64,000 nt of DNA from Pontibacter mucosus (GCF_003054055.1 NZ_QBKI01000005.1:124001-188000); one strand, 5' to 3'; shown: positions 1-8,827, counted from the first letter of the stretch. The notes: generated by a model from the letters alone, not told the origin. A program made the numbers and translations.

Positions 1-343
1 TGCGACGCAAGGAGCAAAGGAAATGTACACCGCGCGATGCCCGAAGGCGAGGCCTCCCGGCCTGGGAGGGCAGAAAGCGGGAGATGAAACAATAGGTATG
101 TAAGGCTGGAGGATGAACGGCGGCTAGCAAAGATTGCTTGTGTCAAGCGGAAGGAAGCAAGGGCTAGTAAAGTATAAACCGGAAAGTATAAAAGCATGTA
201 TGATTGCGCGGATTTAGAAATCTACAGCAGAAGTAGTTTCGGACAAGGAGGACCGGAACAGCGGAAACACCAGCAATTTCACCTTTTATGCCTCCACAAT
301 AAACGATAATTGTTAACTTTACAGGCTCAAAACCTACCCTTAG
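1..343 (+). other. Non-coding leader; possible group II intron 5' fragment, then host spacer
   Basis: I see no credible reading frame here. The first ~165 bases are purine-rich on the plus strand and look structured, with a hairpin CCTCCC-ggcct-GGGAGG near 55-71. The window opens with tgcgac, which would be the usual bacterial group II intron 5' end (GTGYG) if the preceding base is G. The stretch around 106-155 also has the general look of intron domain I. From about 171 the AAGTATAA word typical of this chromosome appears twice, as if host sequence resumes there. No domain V or reverse transcriptase is present, so at most this is a truncated fragment. RNase P RNA and tmRNA were considered and do not fit. 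Confidence 0.25.
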
Positions 344-1252
344 TTGCCTTTGAAATTAGCTGCGATAGATATCGGATCGAATGCGGTGAGATGCCAGATC
401 TCCAGTGTACTTAACCAAAACGGGCGAGTGTTTTTCAAAAGAGTGGAGTATGTGCGCTATGCTATCCGCTTCGGCGAGGATGTATTCAGCTCCGGCTACA
501 TCAGCGATCCGAAAGTAGAGAAATTTGTAAAGCTGCTGCATGCTTTTCAGCTATTGCTGGATGTGCATGACGTGGATTACCACATGATTTGCGCCACCTC
601 GGCCATGCGCAACGCCTTCAATGCCCAGGAGATAATCGATCGGGTACAGCAGCAGCTCGGCATGGAAATCCAGGTAATAGACGGGGAAATGGAAGCCGAA
701 CTTATCAACAAGGTTATCTATAACTTCCTGGATGAGCAGCGCAACTACCTGCACATCGACGTGGGCGGCGGCAGCACCGAGTTTAACATCTATGTGAACC
801 GCCAGAAAGTTGCCTCGCAGTCCTTTGAGCAAGGTTCCATTCGCCACATGCAGGGCCGCGACTCAGAGGAGCTGTGGAACAGGATGAAAGTATGGATTGA
901 GGAAAACGCCAAAAAGTATCACCTGTCGCGTGCGGTGGGCACGGGCGGTAACATCAACAAGATATTTGAAATAGCCGGTAAAACAGCGGGCAAACCCATC
1001 TTCCGAAAGCAGATAGAGGAGGTAGCCTCTTACATTGCCAGCCTTACCATGGAGCAACGCATCACCGACCTGCTCCTCAACCCCGACCGGGCCGATGTGA
1101 TAGTTCCGGCCTCTGAGATTTACCTCTCCGCCATGAAGTGGGCCAAGCTGGAAAGTATGATTGTGCCTACTGTTGGCCTGAAAGACGGCATGCTGCACGC
1201 CCTCTACGAGCGCCACCATCCTGATCGCTTCATTATCAACAGCATCAGCTGA
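344..1252 (+). CDS. ppx: Ppx/GppA-family exopolyphosphatase
   Basis: Exopolyphosphatase/guanosine pentaphosphate phosphatase of the ASKHA (actin-like ATPase) superfamily, 302 residues. It releases orthophosphate from polyphosphate chain ends or hydrolyses pppGpp. The N-terminal phosphate-binding motif is IDIGSNAVR near residues 8-16, and the second glycine-rich motif DVGGGSTEF lies near 138-146. It is about the size of short Bacteroidota Ppx proteins, without the C-terminal HD domain of E. coli Ppx. The start is TTG: an in-frame TAG sits directly upstream at 341 and no ATG precedes the conserved domain. It converges on polyphosphate kinase across a shared terminator, so the two polyphosphate enzymes are neighbours but are not co-transcribed. 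Choice between Ppx and GppA activity cannot be made from sequence. Confidence 0.9.
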   Translation: MPLKLAAIDIGSNAVRCQISSVLNQNGRVFFKRVEYVRYAIRFGEDVFSSGYISDPKVEKFVKLLHAFQLLLDVHDVDYHMICATSAMRNAFNAQEIIDRVQQQLGMEIQVIDGEMEAELINKVIYNFLDEQRNYLHIDVGGGSTEFNIYVNRQKVASQSFEQGSIRHMQGRDSEELWNRMKVWIEENAKKYHLSRAVGTGGNINKIFEIAGKTAGKPIFRKQIEEVASYIASLTMEQRITDLLLNPDRADVIVPASEIYLSAMKWAKLESMIVPTVGLKDGMLHALYERHHPDRFIINSIS

Positions 1253-1296
1253 AACATTTAACAATTATCAGTAAACTCTTTACGCTTTATCATAAC

Positions 1297-1343
1297 AAAA
1301 AAGGCTGCAGTATACTTCATCTGAAGGGCTGCAGCCTTTTTTT
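1297..1343. terminator. Bidirectional terminator between ppx and ppk
   Basis: Perfect stem AAAAGGCTGCAG / CTGCAGCCTTTT with A-run and T-run flanks, so it can serve both converging genes. The 18-base loop begins with TATACTT, the word repeated throughout this window. Confidence 0.85.
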
Positions 1344-1379
1344 ATTTATTGATAACTGATAATTGACAAATTATAGATG

Positions 1380-3500
1380 TTAGCTGTTCACGGTTAATTG
1401 CTCAAAAAGCTCGACCTCTTCCGTTGCGTAGGCCTTGTTGAAGAACAACTTGTGGATGTCCACTACTTCCTCGTTGGCGCCAGGTCGGCGCTTGATGTAG
1501 GTGCCGTCCTCGCGCATGATGTAGGAGTTGTGGTTGTCCTGCAGGTTGTAGTAGAGGATGTTGATTGCCTCCCGCTTCAGCTCCGCATTGGTTATCAGGA
1601 AGAGCGCCTCGATACGCCTATCGAAGCTGCGCACCATCATGTCGGCGCTGCCGCTGTATACTTTCGGGTCGCCGTTGTTGTGAAAGTAGTAAAGCCGCGA
1701 GTGCTCCAGGTACTCCCCCACTATACTTTTCACGGTGATGTTTTCGCTCAGGTCCTCGCGGCCAGGGCGCAGGCAGCAGATGCCCCGCACAATCAGCTTA
1801 ATGGGCGCACCGGCCTTTGAGGCTTTGTACAGTTCATCAATGATCTCCTTGTCCTCCAGCGAATTAATCTTCACCACAATACCGCTCTTCAGGCCCTTTT
1901 TAGCATTGCGGGCCTCTATCCGGATCAGCTCCATCAACTGGGCGCGCATCGCCTTAGGCGAAGTCATCAGGTACTTGTACTCGTTCGGACGCGAGTGGCC
2001 TGTGATTACATTAAAGAACTCCGACACGTCGTGGGCGTAGATCTCATTTGTTGTCAGCAGGCTGATATCCGAGTATAAGCGGGCCGTTTGCTCGTTGTAG
2101 TTGCCGCTGCCGATGTGCACGTAGCGCGTTACCTTCTCCCCTTCCTTGCGGATGATCATCAACATCTTGGTGTGCGTTTTATACTTGCTGATGCCGTAAA
2201 TCACAAAGCAGCCAGCCTTCTCCAGGCGCTCGCCTTCGCGCAGGTTTCGCTCCTCATCGAAGCGCGCCTTCACCTCGAACAATACCGACACGTGCTTGCC
2301 GTTCTCGGCAGCTTTTAACAGCGCAGCCGTGATGCGGCTCTGGTCGGCCAGGCGGTAAATGGTCTGCTTGATCCCCAGCACCGACGGGTCTTCGGCAGCG
2401 CGCTCCAGCAGGTTCACGACCGGCTCCATGCTGTTGTAAGGGTGGTGCAGCAGCACGTCGTGCTCCTTCAGGTACTCAAACATATCTACGCCATCGCTTG
2501 GCAGGCTAAGCGGCGTTACCGGTGCCGGCTGCTTAAAGCCCTTGTCGCGGAACTGGCGGTGGTTGATGATCTGCCACAGGCCGCGCAAATCCAACAGGCT
2601 GTTGATGGTAAATACATTAGCATTGTCGATGGTCCAGCGCTCCTTGAGGATCTTCATCATGAACTGCGACGGGTTGCGCTCGATCTCCAGCCGTACCACG
2701 CGGCCTTTCTTGCGGGTCTTCAGCTTCGATTTGATCTCCTGCACGAAGTCCGCCTCCAGGTCATCCGATTCCTCCAGGGTAAAATCGCCGTTGCGCGTGA
2801 TGCGGAACAGGTTCGCTGACACGATATCCACATTGCGGAAAAGCTTTTTTATCTTCCAGCGCACAATCTCCTCTATCGGCACAAAAATGATCCTATCCTT
2901 ACGGTTGATCTCGTAAAAGCGCGCCAGATTCTGCGGTATCTGCACAAACGTCACCCGGTCCTGCGGCTTGCCCTCGTCGGTGGTGCGGGTTACCACGCCG
3001 AAGGTCAGCAGCTGGTTCATCAGCAGCGGGAAACCATGGTAGTTGTCGAACACCATGGGCGTGAGCAGCGGGTAAATCGTGTTCTTGAAGAATGAATCGG
3101 CCTTCTTCTGCTCTATTTCCGTCAGCTCACTCACCTTCAGGATATCGAAACCGCCCTTGTGAAACAGGGGTTTTAGTTCGTTATTAAAGGTCAGGTACTG
3201 GTCATTCACGAAACGGTGGGCGTAGTCGAGCAGCTTCTTGCGGAAGGGCAGCTCGCGCAGCCCCGAGTAATCGAGGCGCTCCTTGCCGTAGTCGAGGTAG
3301 TTGTACAAGCTGCCTACCCGGATCATGAAAAACTCGTCGAGGTTGGACGAGGTAATAGCCATGAACTTCAGCCGGTCAAAAAGGCTCTTGCTGGCATCGC
3401 GGGCCTGGTCCAGTACCCGGTAATTGAAGCGTAGCCAGCTCAGGTCGCGGCTGATGTATTTACTTTTCTTTATTTGGTCAGAAACCTTACTGATAAGCAT
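1380..3500 (-). CDS. ppk1: Polyphosphate kinase 1
   Basis: PPK1 reversibly transfers the gamma-phosphate of ATP to polyphosphate. At 706 residues it has the full family length. The N-terminal domain starts with YISRDLSWLRFN near residue 15, followed by the head domain and two phospholipase D-like C-terminal domains. The histidine that becomes phosphorylated in E. coli PPK (H435) corresponds to H443 in KTHTK, followed by HIGSGNYNE. The second essential histidine (E. coli H592) corresponds to H600 in LEHSRLYYF. No catalytic residue appears to be lost. It converges on the exopolyphosphatase, so synthesis and breakdown of polyphosphate are encoded side by side. Confidence 0.96.
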   Translation of the reverse strand: MLISKVSDQIKKSKYISRDLSWLRFNYRVLDQARDASKSLFDRLKFMAITSSNLDEFFMIRVGSLYNYLDYGKERLDYSGLRELPFRKKLLDYAHRFVNDQYLTFNNELKPLFHKGGFDILKVSELTEIEQKKADSFFKNTIYPLLTPMVFDNYHGFPLLMNQLLTFGVVTRTTDEGKPQDRVTFVQIPQNLARFYEINRKDRIIFVPIEEIVRWKIKKLFRNVDIVSANLFRITRNGDFTLEESDDLEADFVQEIKSKLKTRKKGRVVRLEIERNPSQFMMKILKERWTIDNANVFTINSLLDLRGLWQIINHRQFRDKGFKQPAPVTPLSLPSDGVDMFEYLKEHDVLLHHPYNSMEPVVNLLERAAEDPSVLGIKQTIYRLADQSRITAALLKAAENGKHVSVLFEVKARFDEERNLREGERLEKAGCFVIYGISKYKTHTKMLMIIRKEGEKVTRYVHIGSGNYNEQTARLYSDISLLTTNEIYAHDVSEFFNVITGHSRPNEYKYLMTSPKAMRAQLMELIRIEARNAKKGLKSGIVVKINSLEDKEIIDELYKASKAGAPIKLIVRGICCLRPGREDLSENITVKSIVGEYLEHSRLYYFHNNGDPKVYSGSADMMVRSFDRRIEALFLITNAELKREAINILYYNLQDNHNSYIMREDGTYIKRRPGANEEVVDIHKLFFNKAYATEEVELFEQLTVNS

Positions 3501-3682
3501 GTTTTCTCCTTATTTGGGGTCACTTAGGGTGTAAGCGCCCACTTCCATTCATAAACTCAAAATATAGGGATAAAGTATAGCTTAACCTCCATATTCACGG
3601 AATTTTTCTCAGCGGCCCGGTTTCCGCTTGCACCCGGGTCCGAATTGCTGCGTACAACAGGGGAATATCCTAAAAAAGCGCC

Positions 3683-4624
3683 ATGACCTCAACCCTTGTA
3701 AGTCCTCCTGTTTTAGACGAGTTTCCGCCGCTGCCCCTCGGGGAGTGGGAGAAAACCAAAGACACGCTGCACCTGTACCTGCAGGTGGTGGGCAAAATCC
3801 GGCTAAAGCTGATGCCCCGCCGCAATCACTGGTGGAACGTGACGCTTTACGTGACCAGCCGCGGCCTGGGTACGGGCCCAATCCCCTACAAGTTTTATAC
3901 GTTTGCGTGCGAGTTTGATTTTATAGCGCACCAGCTGCTTTTGCGCACCAGCACGGGCGCCGAAGAAAGTATAAAGTTGCAGGATGGGCTAAGCGTGTCG
4001 GCGTTTTACCTGCAGGTGATGAAGGCGCTGGAAGTGCTGGGTATCCAGGTGGAACTATTGGCCAAACCTTATGACAACAAAAGTACCATCCCCTTTGCTC
4101 AGGACCATGACCATGCCACTTATAACGCCGAGCAGGTGCACCGGTACTGGCGTGTGCTCGTGACCGTAGACCAGGTGCTGAAAGAGTTCAGCGGCCGCTT
4201 TTACGGCAAAACCTGTCCGGTGCAGCTCTACTGGCACCACCTCGACCTGACCGTGACGCGCTTTTCAGGCAAGAAAATCCCCGTTAAACCGGAGTCCAGC
4301 ACCGTGGAGAAGGATGCTTACTCGCATGAGGTCATCAGCTTTGGCTTTTGGCCCGGCGATAACGATGTGCGCTTTCCGGCTTTCTACTCCTATACTTTCC
4401 CCTCCCCGGAAGGGCTGGATAAGGAACCGCTAGAGCCCAAGCAAGCCCATTGGGTAGATGCCAACGGCAGCCCGATGGCCATTCTCAACTATGAGGAGCT
4501 CCGCCTGCTCGACAACCCACGCCAGGCCCTGCTCGACTTTCTGGAAAGCGCCTACCAGGCCGGGGCCAAACGGGCCAAGTGGCCTGTGGAGGATTTGACG
4601 GTTCCGCCGTTGGAGGCGCTGTAA
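3683..4624 (+). CDS. DUF5996 family protein
   Basis: Cytoplasmic protein of 313 residues matching the DUF5996 family, whose members share a start like LPLGEWEKTKDTLHLYLQ, then VGKIRL and NHWWNVTLYVTSRGL, all visible here in residues 18-60. No biochemical role is established for the family. It has no signal peptide or membrane segment. Near 3967 the codons AGT ATA AAG carry the chromosome's repeated word inside the reading frame. It is divergent from ppk1 and followed on the same strand by an RNA helicase about 105 bases downstream, with a separate promoter between them. Confidence 0.85.
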   Translation: MTSTLVSPPVLDEFPPLPLGEWEKTKDTLHLYLQVVGKIRLKLMPRRNHWWNVTLYVTSRGLGTGPIPYKFYTFACEFDFIAHQLLLRTSTGAEESIKLQDGLSVSAFYLQVMKALEVLGIQVELLAKPYDNKSTIPFAQDHDHATYNAEQVHRYWRVLVTVDQVLKEFSGRFYGKTCPVQLYWHHLDLTVTRFSGKKIPVKPESSTVEKDAYSHEVISFGFWPGDNDVRFPAFYSYTFPSPEGLDKEPLEPKQAHWVDANGSPMAILNYEELRLLDNPRQALLDFLESAYQAGAKRAKWPVEDLTVPPLEAL

Positions 4625-4687
4625 AGTATATGCTTGGCGAAAGCAAAGTATAAAGTATGAGCTTCGGTCGTTCTAAAGTATAAACCG

Positions 4688-4695
4688 TATCTTTG
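4688..4695 (+). promoter_or_regulatory. TAnnTTTG -7 box upstream of the helicase
   Basis: TATCTTTG fits the Bacteroidota -7 consensus TAnnTTTG and lies 34 bases before the helicase ATG. No clear -33 TTG is seen at the expected spacing. Confidence 0.5.
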
Positions 4696-4729
4696 CCGCT
4701 TACAGGCACATTCTTTAACCCTGATACGC

Positions 4730-5872
4730 ATGTCCTTTACTTCCCTTGGCTTATCGGCGGCGCTGGTAAAAGCGGTAGCGCAACAAGATTATACTTCCCC
4801 TTACCCTATCCAGCAACAGGCCATTCCGGCGATGCTGCAAGGCAAAGACATACTCGGCCTGGCGCAGACGGGCTCGGGCAAAACGGCCAGTTATGTACTG
4901 CCCATTCTGGAGAGGCTGCAACGCCAGGCGCCCACCACCAACAGGGCCGTGCCCGTTCTGGTACTGGTACCCACGCGCGAGCTGGCCATGCAGGTGGGCG
5001 AGGTAGTGAAGTCTTTTTCTGCCGGCCTGCCGCGCCCGGTAAAAGCCATGGCGGTGTTCGGGGGCGTGTCGATTAACCCGCAGATGATGAAGCTGCACGG
5101 CACCGATGTGCTCATTGCCACGCCTGGCCGCCTCCTCGACCTGGTGGAGCATCAGGCAGTGCAACTCTCTGAAGTGAAAGTACTGGTGCTGGACGAGGCC
5201 GACAAGATGCTGAATTTGGGCTTTAAGGAGGAGATGGATAATATTTTCGCCCTGCTGCCCACCCGCCGGCAGAACGTGCTTTTTTCGGCTACCCTGGATG
5301 AGGAAGTCGCTTTTCTGGTGGCCGATATCCTGCACAACCCCGTTAAAATTAAGATAGAGGAAGAGGCCGTTGTACCTGAACTGATTCACCAAATAGCCTA
5401 TCAGGTGACCGCGGAGCGTAAAGGGCCGCTGCTGCGCTACCTCATCAAGCAACAGGACATGCAACAGGTGCTGGTATTTGCCTCTTCTATTCGCACGGCA
5501 AATAACGTGGTGGGCAAGCTGGTGAAGAATGGCATCGAGGCCGCCGCGTTCCACGGGGATAAAAGTCAGGGCGCCCGTACGGAGGCCTTGCGCCAGTTTA
5601 AGGCGGGCAAACTGCGCGTGCTGGTAGCCACCGACCTGGCGGCACGCGGCATCGACATCAAGTTTCTGCCACACGTAATCAACTACGAGCTGCCGCGTTC
5701 CCCCAAGGACTATGTGCACCGCATTGGCCGCACCGGCCGCGCCGAAGCCTCCGGCGAAGCCATTTCGCTCATCTCCCCGGAAGAAGAGCATCACTTCAAA
5801 GTAATCCAGAAAAAGATGGGCCAGCGTGTACCTTATACCCCGACAGATGAGCTTGACCTGGCTGGTTTTTGA
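4730..5872 (+). CDS. DEAD-box ATP-dependent RNA helicase (RhlE-like)
   Basis: Superfamily 2 RNA helicase, 380 residues, essentially only the two RecA-like domains. Visible motifs in order: F and Q motif (F3, YPIQQQAIP), motif I AQTGSGKT near 45-52, Ia PTRELAMQV, Ib TPGR, II DEAD near 155, III SAT near 186, IV VLVFASS, V ATDLAARGID and VI HRIGRTGRA near 331-339. The usual basic C-terminal tail of RhlE-type proteins is very short here. It unwinds structured RNA, and the likely role is ribosome assembly or cold-stress RNA remodelling. The subfamily is uncertain. Confidence 0.93.
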   Translation: MSFTSLGLSAALVKAVAQQDYTSPYPIQQQAIPAMLQGKDILGLAQTGSGKTASYVLPILERLQRQAPTTNRAVPVLVLVPTRELAMQVGEVVKSFSAGLPRPVKAMAVFGGVSINPQMMKLHGTDVLIATPGRLLDLVEHQAVQLSEVKVLVLDEADKMLNLGFKEEMDNIFALLPTRRQNVLFSATLDEEVAFLVADILHNPVKIKIEEEAVVPELIHQIAYQVTAERKGPLLRYLIKQQDMQQVLVFASSIRTANNVVGKLVKNGIEAAAFHGDKSQGARTEALRQFKAGKLRVLVATDLAARGIDIKFLPHVINYELPRSPKDYVHRIGRTGRAEASGEAISLISPEEEHHFKVIQKKMGQRVPYTPTDELDLAGF

Positions 5873-6023
5873 GTTAACAGACTTAGTCCTCGACAGAAAG
5901 CAGCCTTTGAAGAACGCTTAAGGCAATATTTTCTACACTAACACTTAGGCTCGGATGTGCTGCACGTCAGGGCGAAGTTTTCCTGTAATACCAATATTGA
6001 ACAAGTTGTGCGCCTTAGCTTGT

Positions 6024-6174
6024 GCCCTCGCTCGCCTCTGGCGCGTGTGCGTCATTTAATGGAGCCCGCCTTTATACTTATACTTATACTTATACTTATA
6101 CTTATACTTATACTTATACTTAAAGCGACCAGAGGCCGCCCTATAGCTTACACTCGCCAGAGGCAAGCGAGGGC
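6024..6174. repeat. Inverted-repeat element, copy A (MITE-like)
   Basis: A 151-base non-coding unit bounded by GCCCTCGCTCGCCTCTGGCG on the left and the near-exact inverse (CGCCAGAGGCaAGCGAGGGC) on the right. A second copy with the same ends and the same internal CCAGAGGCCG lies at 32961-33126. The centre of this copy is filled by a TTATAC hexamer array. The rest of the gap 5873-6318 holds no gene; frames crossing it are made of the repeat. Confidence 0.7.
6072..6121. repeat. TTATAC hexamer microsatellite, about 8 copies
   Basis: Uninterrupted tandem TTATAC over 50 bases, equivalent to overlapping TATACTT words sharing one T. It is built from the same word scattered over the window and lies at the centre of the inverted-repeat element. 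Confidence 0.95.
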
Positions 6175-6318
6175 ACTGATGTACGCAATACTGACTTGGG
6201 ATTGGTATAAAACCACCGCAGGATTTACGAAGTATACTTTCACCAACCACGCCGTGTGGTTAAGCGCCTACACCAGCAAGTATGGCGGCTGATGGTTCCG
6301 TTCAAGTATAGCTTTGTG

Positions 6319-7443
6319 ATGCCCTATTTTTGTAAAAAGACTTCTCTTGCACTGTACCTGTTGCTGCTTTTTACCTTTCTGCTCTCTCCTGCTGCACCGG
6401 TTGCAGCACAAACGGAGGCCACCAAACCTGCCCTTAACCTGGGGCTGCGCACCCATTACGGCTTTATCATCCCCCACTCCGACGCCATCCGGGAAGTATC
6501 GTATTCCCACCCCCGCGCCCTGGAACTGGACCTGAGCCTGCACTTTACAAGCGAAAAGGCCTGGCAATACCTGCAAGGCTACCCCCGGCTGGGTGCCTCC
6601 TTCTCCTACATCAACTTCGATAACCTGCAGGTGCTGGGCGATGCTTATACGTTTATACTTTATGTGGAGCCTTTTCTATCGGCGCACCGGCGTTTCAGCC
6701 TGTCCTTTCGGTTTGGGGCCGGCCTCTCCTACCAAAGCAATGTCTACGACTCCATCAGCAATCCGCAGAACCAGTTTTACAGCACCAAAATAGCTTTCCC
6801 GCTGACGGCAAACCTGATGGGCAACTACATACTTAATGATACCTGGATGCTTCGGGCTGGGGGCACGTACAGCCATATTTCCAACGGAGGGATACGCCAG
6901 CCCAATAAAGGCATTAACTTCCCGATGGCCACAGTTGGGGTTGACTATGCCCTGCGCCCCGCTGATTTCCCGGAACGCCAGCAGCAAAAGTATAGTCCGC
7001 AGGCGCCGGAGCGGTATTACCTGTTTGCCTTACTGGGCACCGGTAAGGATGGGAGAATCGATGCCTCCGAGAAGTTTCCGTTGCTGGGGCTTACGGCCTA
7101 TGCCAGCCAGCGGGTGGGCAGGCTGAGCGCCCTGGCGGTCGGGGCCGAGTGGGTGGCAGATTTTTCCTTAAAAAACGAGTTGGAGGAGAAAAAGGAGGAT
7201 ACAGATTTTGGACGTGGGGCGATGCTGGCCGGGCATGAGTTTTACATCGGCAGGTTCCGGTTTAACCAGATGCTCGGCATTTATGTGTACTCGCCCCACA
7301 AGGCCCGCGACCCGGTTTACCAGCGCTGGGGACTGGAGTATCACACCGCGAGGGGTTTATACTTTGGCATTAACCTAAAGGCGCACCGCCATGTGGCTGA
7401 TTTCCTGGACGTGCGTGTTGGGTGGCGCTTTGGAGTTGATTAA
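6319..7443 (+). CDS. PagL-like acyloxyacyl hydrolase (lipid A 3-O-deacylase family)
   Basis: Secreted outer-membrane beta-barrel candidate. From the ATG at 6319 the protein starts with a clear signal peptide (MPYFCKKTSLALYLLLLF, cleavage near PVAAQ). In-frame starts at 6292 (ATG) and 6256 (GTG) exist but place extra residues before the signal. The PagL active-site signature H-x-S-N is present as HISNGG (about residues 186-191), followed by QPNKGINFPM, as in the lipid A 3-O-deacylase family where His and Ser are catalytic. At about 374 residues it is longer than Pseudomonas PagL, as is usual for Bacteroidota members. It would trim ester-linked acyl chains from lipid A, but the substrate is inferred from family only. 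Confidence 0.75.
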   Translation: MPYFCKKTSLALYLLLLFTFLLSPAAPVAAQTEATKPALNLGLRTHYGFIIPHSDAIREVSYSHPRALELDLSLHFTSEKAWQYLQGYPRLGASFSYINFDNLQVLGDAYTFILYVEPFLSAHRRFSLSFRFGAGLSYQSNVYDSISNPQNQFYSTKIAFPLTANLMGNYILNDTWMLRAGGTYSHISNGGIRQPNKGINFPMATVGVDYALRPADFPERQQQKYSPQAPERYYLFALLGTGKDGRIDASEKFPLLGLTAYASQRVGRLSALAVGAEWVADFSLKNELEEKKEDTDFGRGAMLAGHEFYIGRFRFNQMLGIYVYSPHKARDPVYQRWGLEYHTARGLYFGINLKAHRHVADFLDVRVGWRFGVD

Positions 7444-7457
7444 GCCTTTAAACAAAA

Positions 7458-7485
7458 CAGGCGAGCCTTTGGGCTCGCCTGCTGC
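7458..7485. terminator. Hairpin between convergent pagL-like and menB genes
   Basis: Stem CAGGCGAGCC / GGCTCGCCTG with a 4-base loop in the 65-base space between the two stop codons. T-run is weak on the plus side. Confidence 0.6.
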
Positions 7486-7508
7486 TTTGTAATTGGCTAT
7501 ACTTGCTG

Positions 7509-8351
7509 TTACGGAATCCACTTGATGTCGGAGAAGTCCGGCTTGCGCTTCTCCAGGAACGCGTTGCGGCCTTCCTTGGCCTCTTCGGTCATGTACGCCA
7601 GGCGGGTCGCCTCACCGGCAAATACCTGCTGGCCCACCATACCGTCGTCGGTCAGGTTAAAGGCGAACTTCAGCATTTTGATAGAAGTCGGTGATTTAGC
7701 CAGGATTTCCTGCGCCCATTGGTAGGCTGTATCCTCCAGTTCCTCGTGCGGCACCACGGCGTTTACCATGCCCATATCGTAGGCCTCCTGCGCAGAGTAG
7801 TTCCGGCCCAGGAAGAAGATTTCGCGGGCGCGCTTCTGCCCCACCATCTTGGCCAAATAAGCCGAGCCATAGCCACCGTCGAAGCTCGTCACGTCGGCAT
7901 CGGTCTGCTTGAAAATCGCGTGCTCCTTGCTGGCCAGCGTCAGGTCGCAGACAACGTGCAGCGAGTGTCCACCGCCCACAGCCCAGCCCGGAACCACGGC
8001 AATCACCACCTTCGGCATAAAACGAATCAGGCGCTGCACTTCCAGGATGTTCAGACGCGGCATGCCCGCCTCATCCACGTAGCCCTGAAAACCGCGCGCA
8101 TTCTGGTCGCCGCCGCTGCAGAAAGAGTATACCCCATCTTTGGTAGAAGGCCCTTCGGCAGAAAGCAGCACCACGCCAATGGAAGTATCCTCGCGGGCGT
8201 CCAGGAAAGCCTCGAACAGCTCTGCCACCGTTTTCGGACGGAAGGCGTTGCGCACATTCGGTCGGTTAAACGCGATACGCGCCACCCCACCTGATTTTCT
8301 GTAGGTGATATCCTCGTATTCTTTGACTGTTGTCCAGTTAGCTTTGCTCAT
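7509..8351 (-). CDS. menB: 1,4-dihydroxy-2-naphthoyl-CoA synthase
   Basis: Crotonase-fold enzyme that closes the ring of o-succinylbenzoyl-CoA in menaquinone synthesis. The ATG at 8351 gives 280 residues (MSKANWTTVKEYED), the usual MenB size; a longer TTG start at 8399 adds 16 residues unlike the family. MenB hallmarks: FNRPNVRNAFRP near the N-terminus, FCSGGDQNARG of the oxyanion region, PGWAVGGGHSLHVVCDLTLAS, and the C-terminal FLEKRKPDFS tail. The other men genes are not in this window. Menaquinone as respiratory quinone fits an aerobic Bacteroidota host. Confidence 0.95.
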   Translation of the reverse strand: MSKANWTTVKEYEDITYRKSGGVARIAFNRPNVRNAFRPKTVAELFEAFLDAREDTSIGVVLLSAEGPSTKDGVYSFCSGGDQNARGFQGYVDEAGMPRLNILEVQRLIRFMPKVVIAVVPGWAVGGGHSLHVVCDLTLASKEHAIFKQTDADVTSFDGGYGSAYLAKMVGQKRAREIFFLGRNYSAQEAYDMGMVNAVVPHEELEDTAYQWAQEILAKSPTSIKMLKFAFNLTDDGMVGQQVFAGEATRLAYMTEEAKEGRNAFLEKRKPDFSDIKWIP

Positions 8352-8765
8352 ATCTTCAGATTTTTTGTAAAAATACGGCTTTTCAGACTTCGTTGCCAAT
8401 TCAGAGGAGGATTTGGTGGTTTGGGTGTCGATGGGGCTTTAGTTTATACTTTGGGATTCGTTCGTTTGTGCTTTAGAAAAATCCCAACCACCCCTAACCC
8501 CTCCTTGGCTAAGGCGGGGAACCTATATTTGCTGTGGCTGAAGTATAAGCGCTATAGCCTCAGTTCCCGCGCGGACAGGTCACGACCTGTCCCTACAAAG
8601 TATAAACATGCCCACTCCACCTTCTGCTGGCACCTTTTGCTGGCGTGGGCTTCTAACCTGTGCCTTATTATGAGGTCGGATTTGTAATCCGACTGGGCCG
8701 CAGGGCCAAACTATAGTCCGTCACGAGCGTGGACGCTCGCGCCATACCGAAAAGTATAGCCACTA
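8352..8765. other. Gene-free spacer with three small palindromes
   Basis: No coding frame is credible. The spacer holds three compact palindromes: GGACAGGT-cacg-ACCTGTCC (8573-8592), TCGGATTTGTAATCCGA (8676-8692) and CGAGCG-tgga-CGCTCG (8724-8739), plus several AAGTATA/TATACTT words. Relatives of all three recur at 20872-21065 or 32301-32350. Confidence 0.7.
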
Positions 8766-8770
8766 AAAAG

Positions 8771-8806
8771 AAAAGCCGCTCCGGTTATACTTCCGGAGCG
8801 GCTTTT
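8771..8806. terminator. Terminator of the M13 peptidase gene
   Basis: Perfect 14-base stem AAAAGCCGCTCCGG / CCGGAGCGGCTTTT. The loop is exactly TTATACTT, the window's repeated word. Confidence 0.85.
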
Positions 8807-8827
8807 TATACTTGGTTCAGACCTGGA

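Noticed and set aside
1..300. RNase P RNA or tmRNA candidate
   Set aside because: The expected conserved blocks of either RNA (for example the P4 sequences or the tmRNA tag frame and TPsiC end) are not present.
4751..5794. 347-codon frame antisense to the DEAD-box helicase
   Set aside because: A shadow of the helicase codons, His/Leu/Gln-rich with no family similarity.
6072..6121. CRISPR-like tandem repeat
   Set aside because: Unit is six bases with no spacers and no cas genes, so it is a microsatellite.
5957..6292. Plus-strand frame of 111 codons with an Ile-Leu run
   Set aside because: It is read through the TTATAC array and both ends of an inverted-repeat element, so the protein is an artefact of the repeat.
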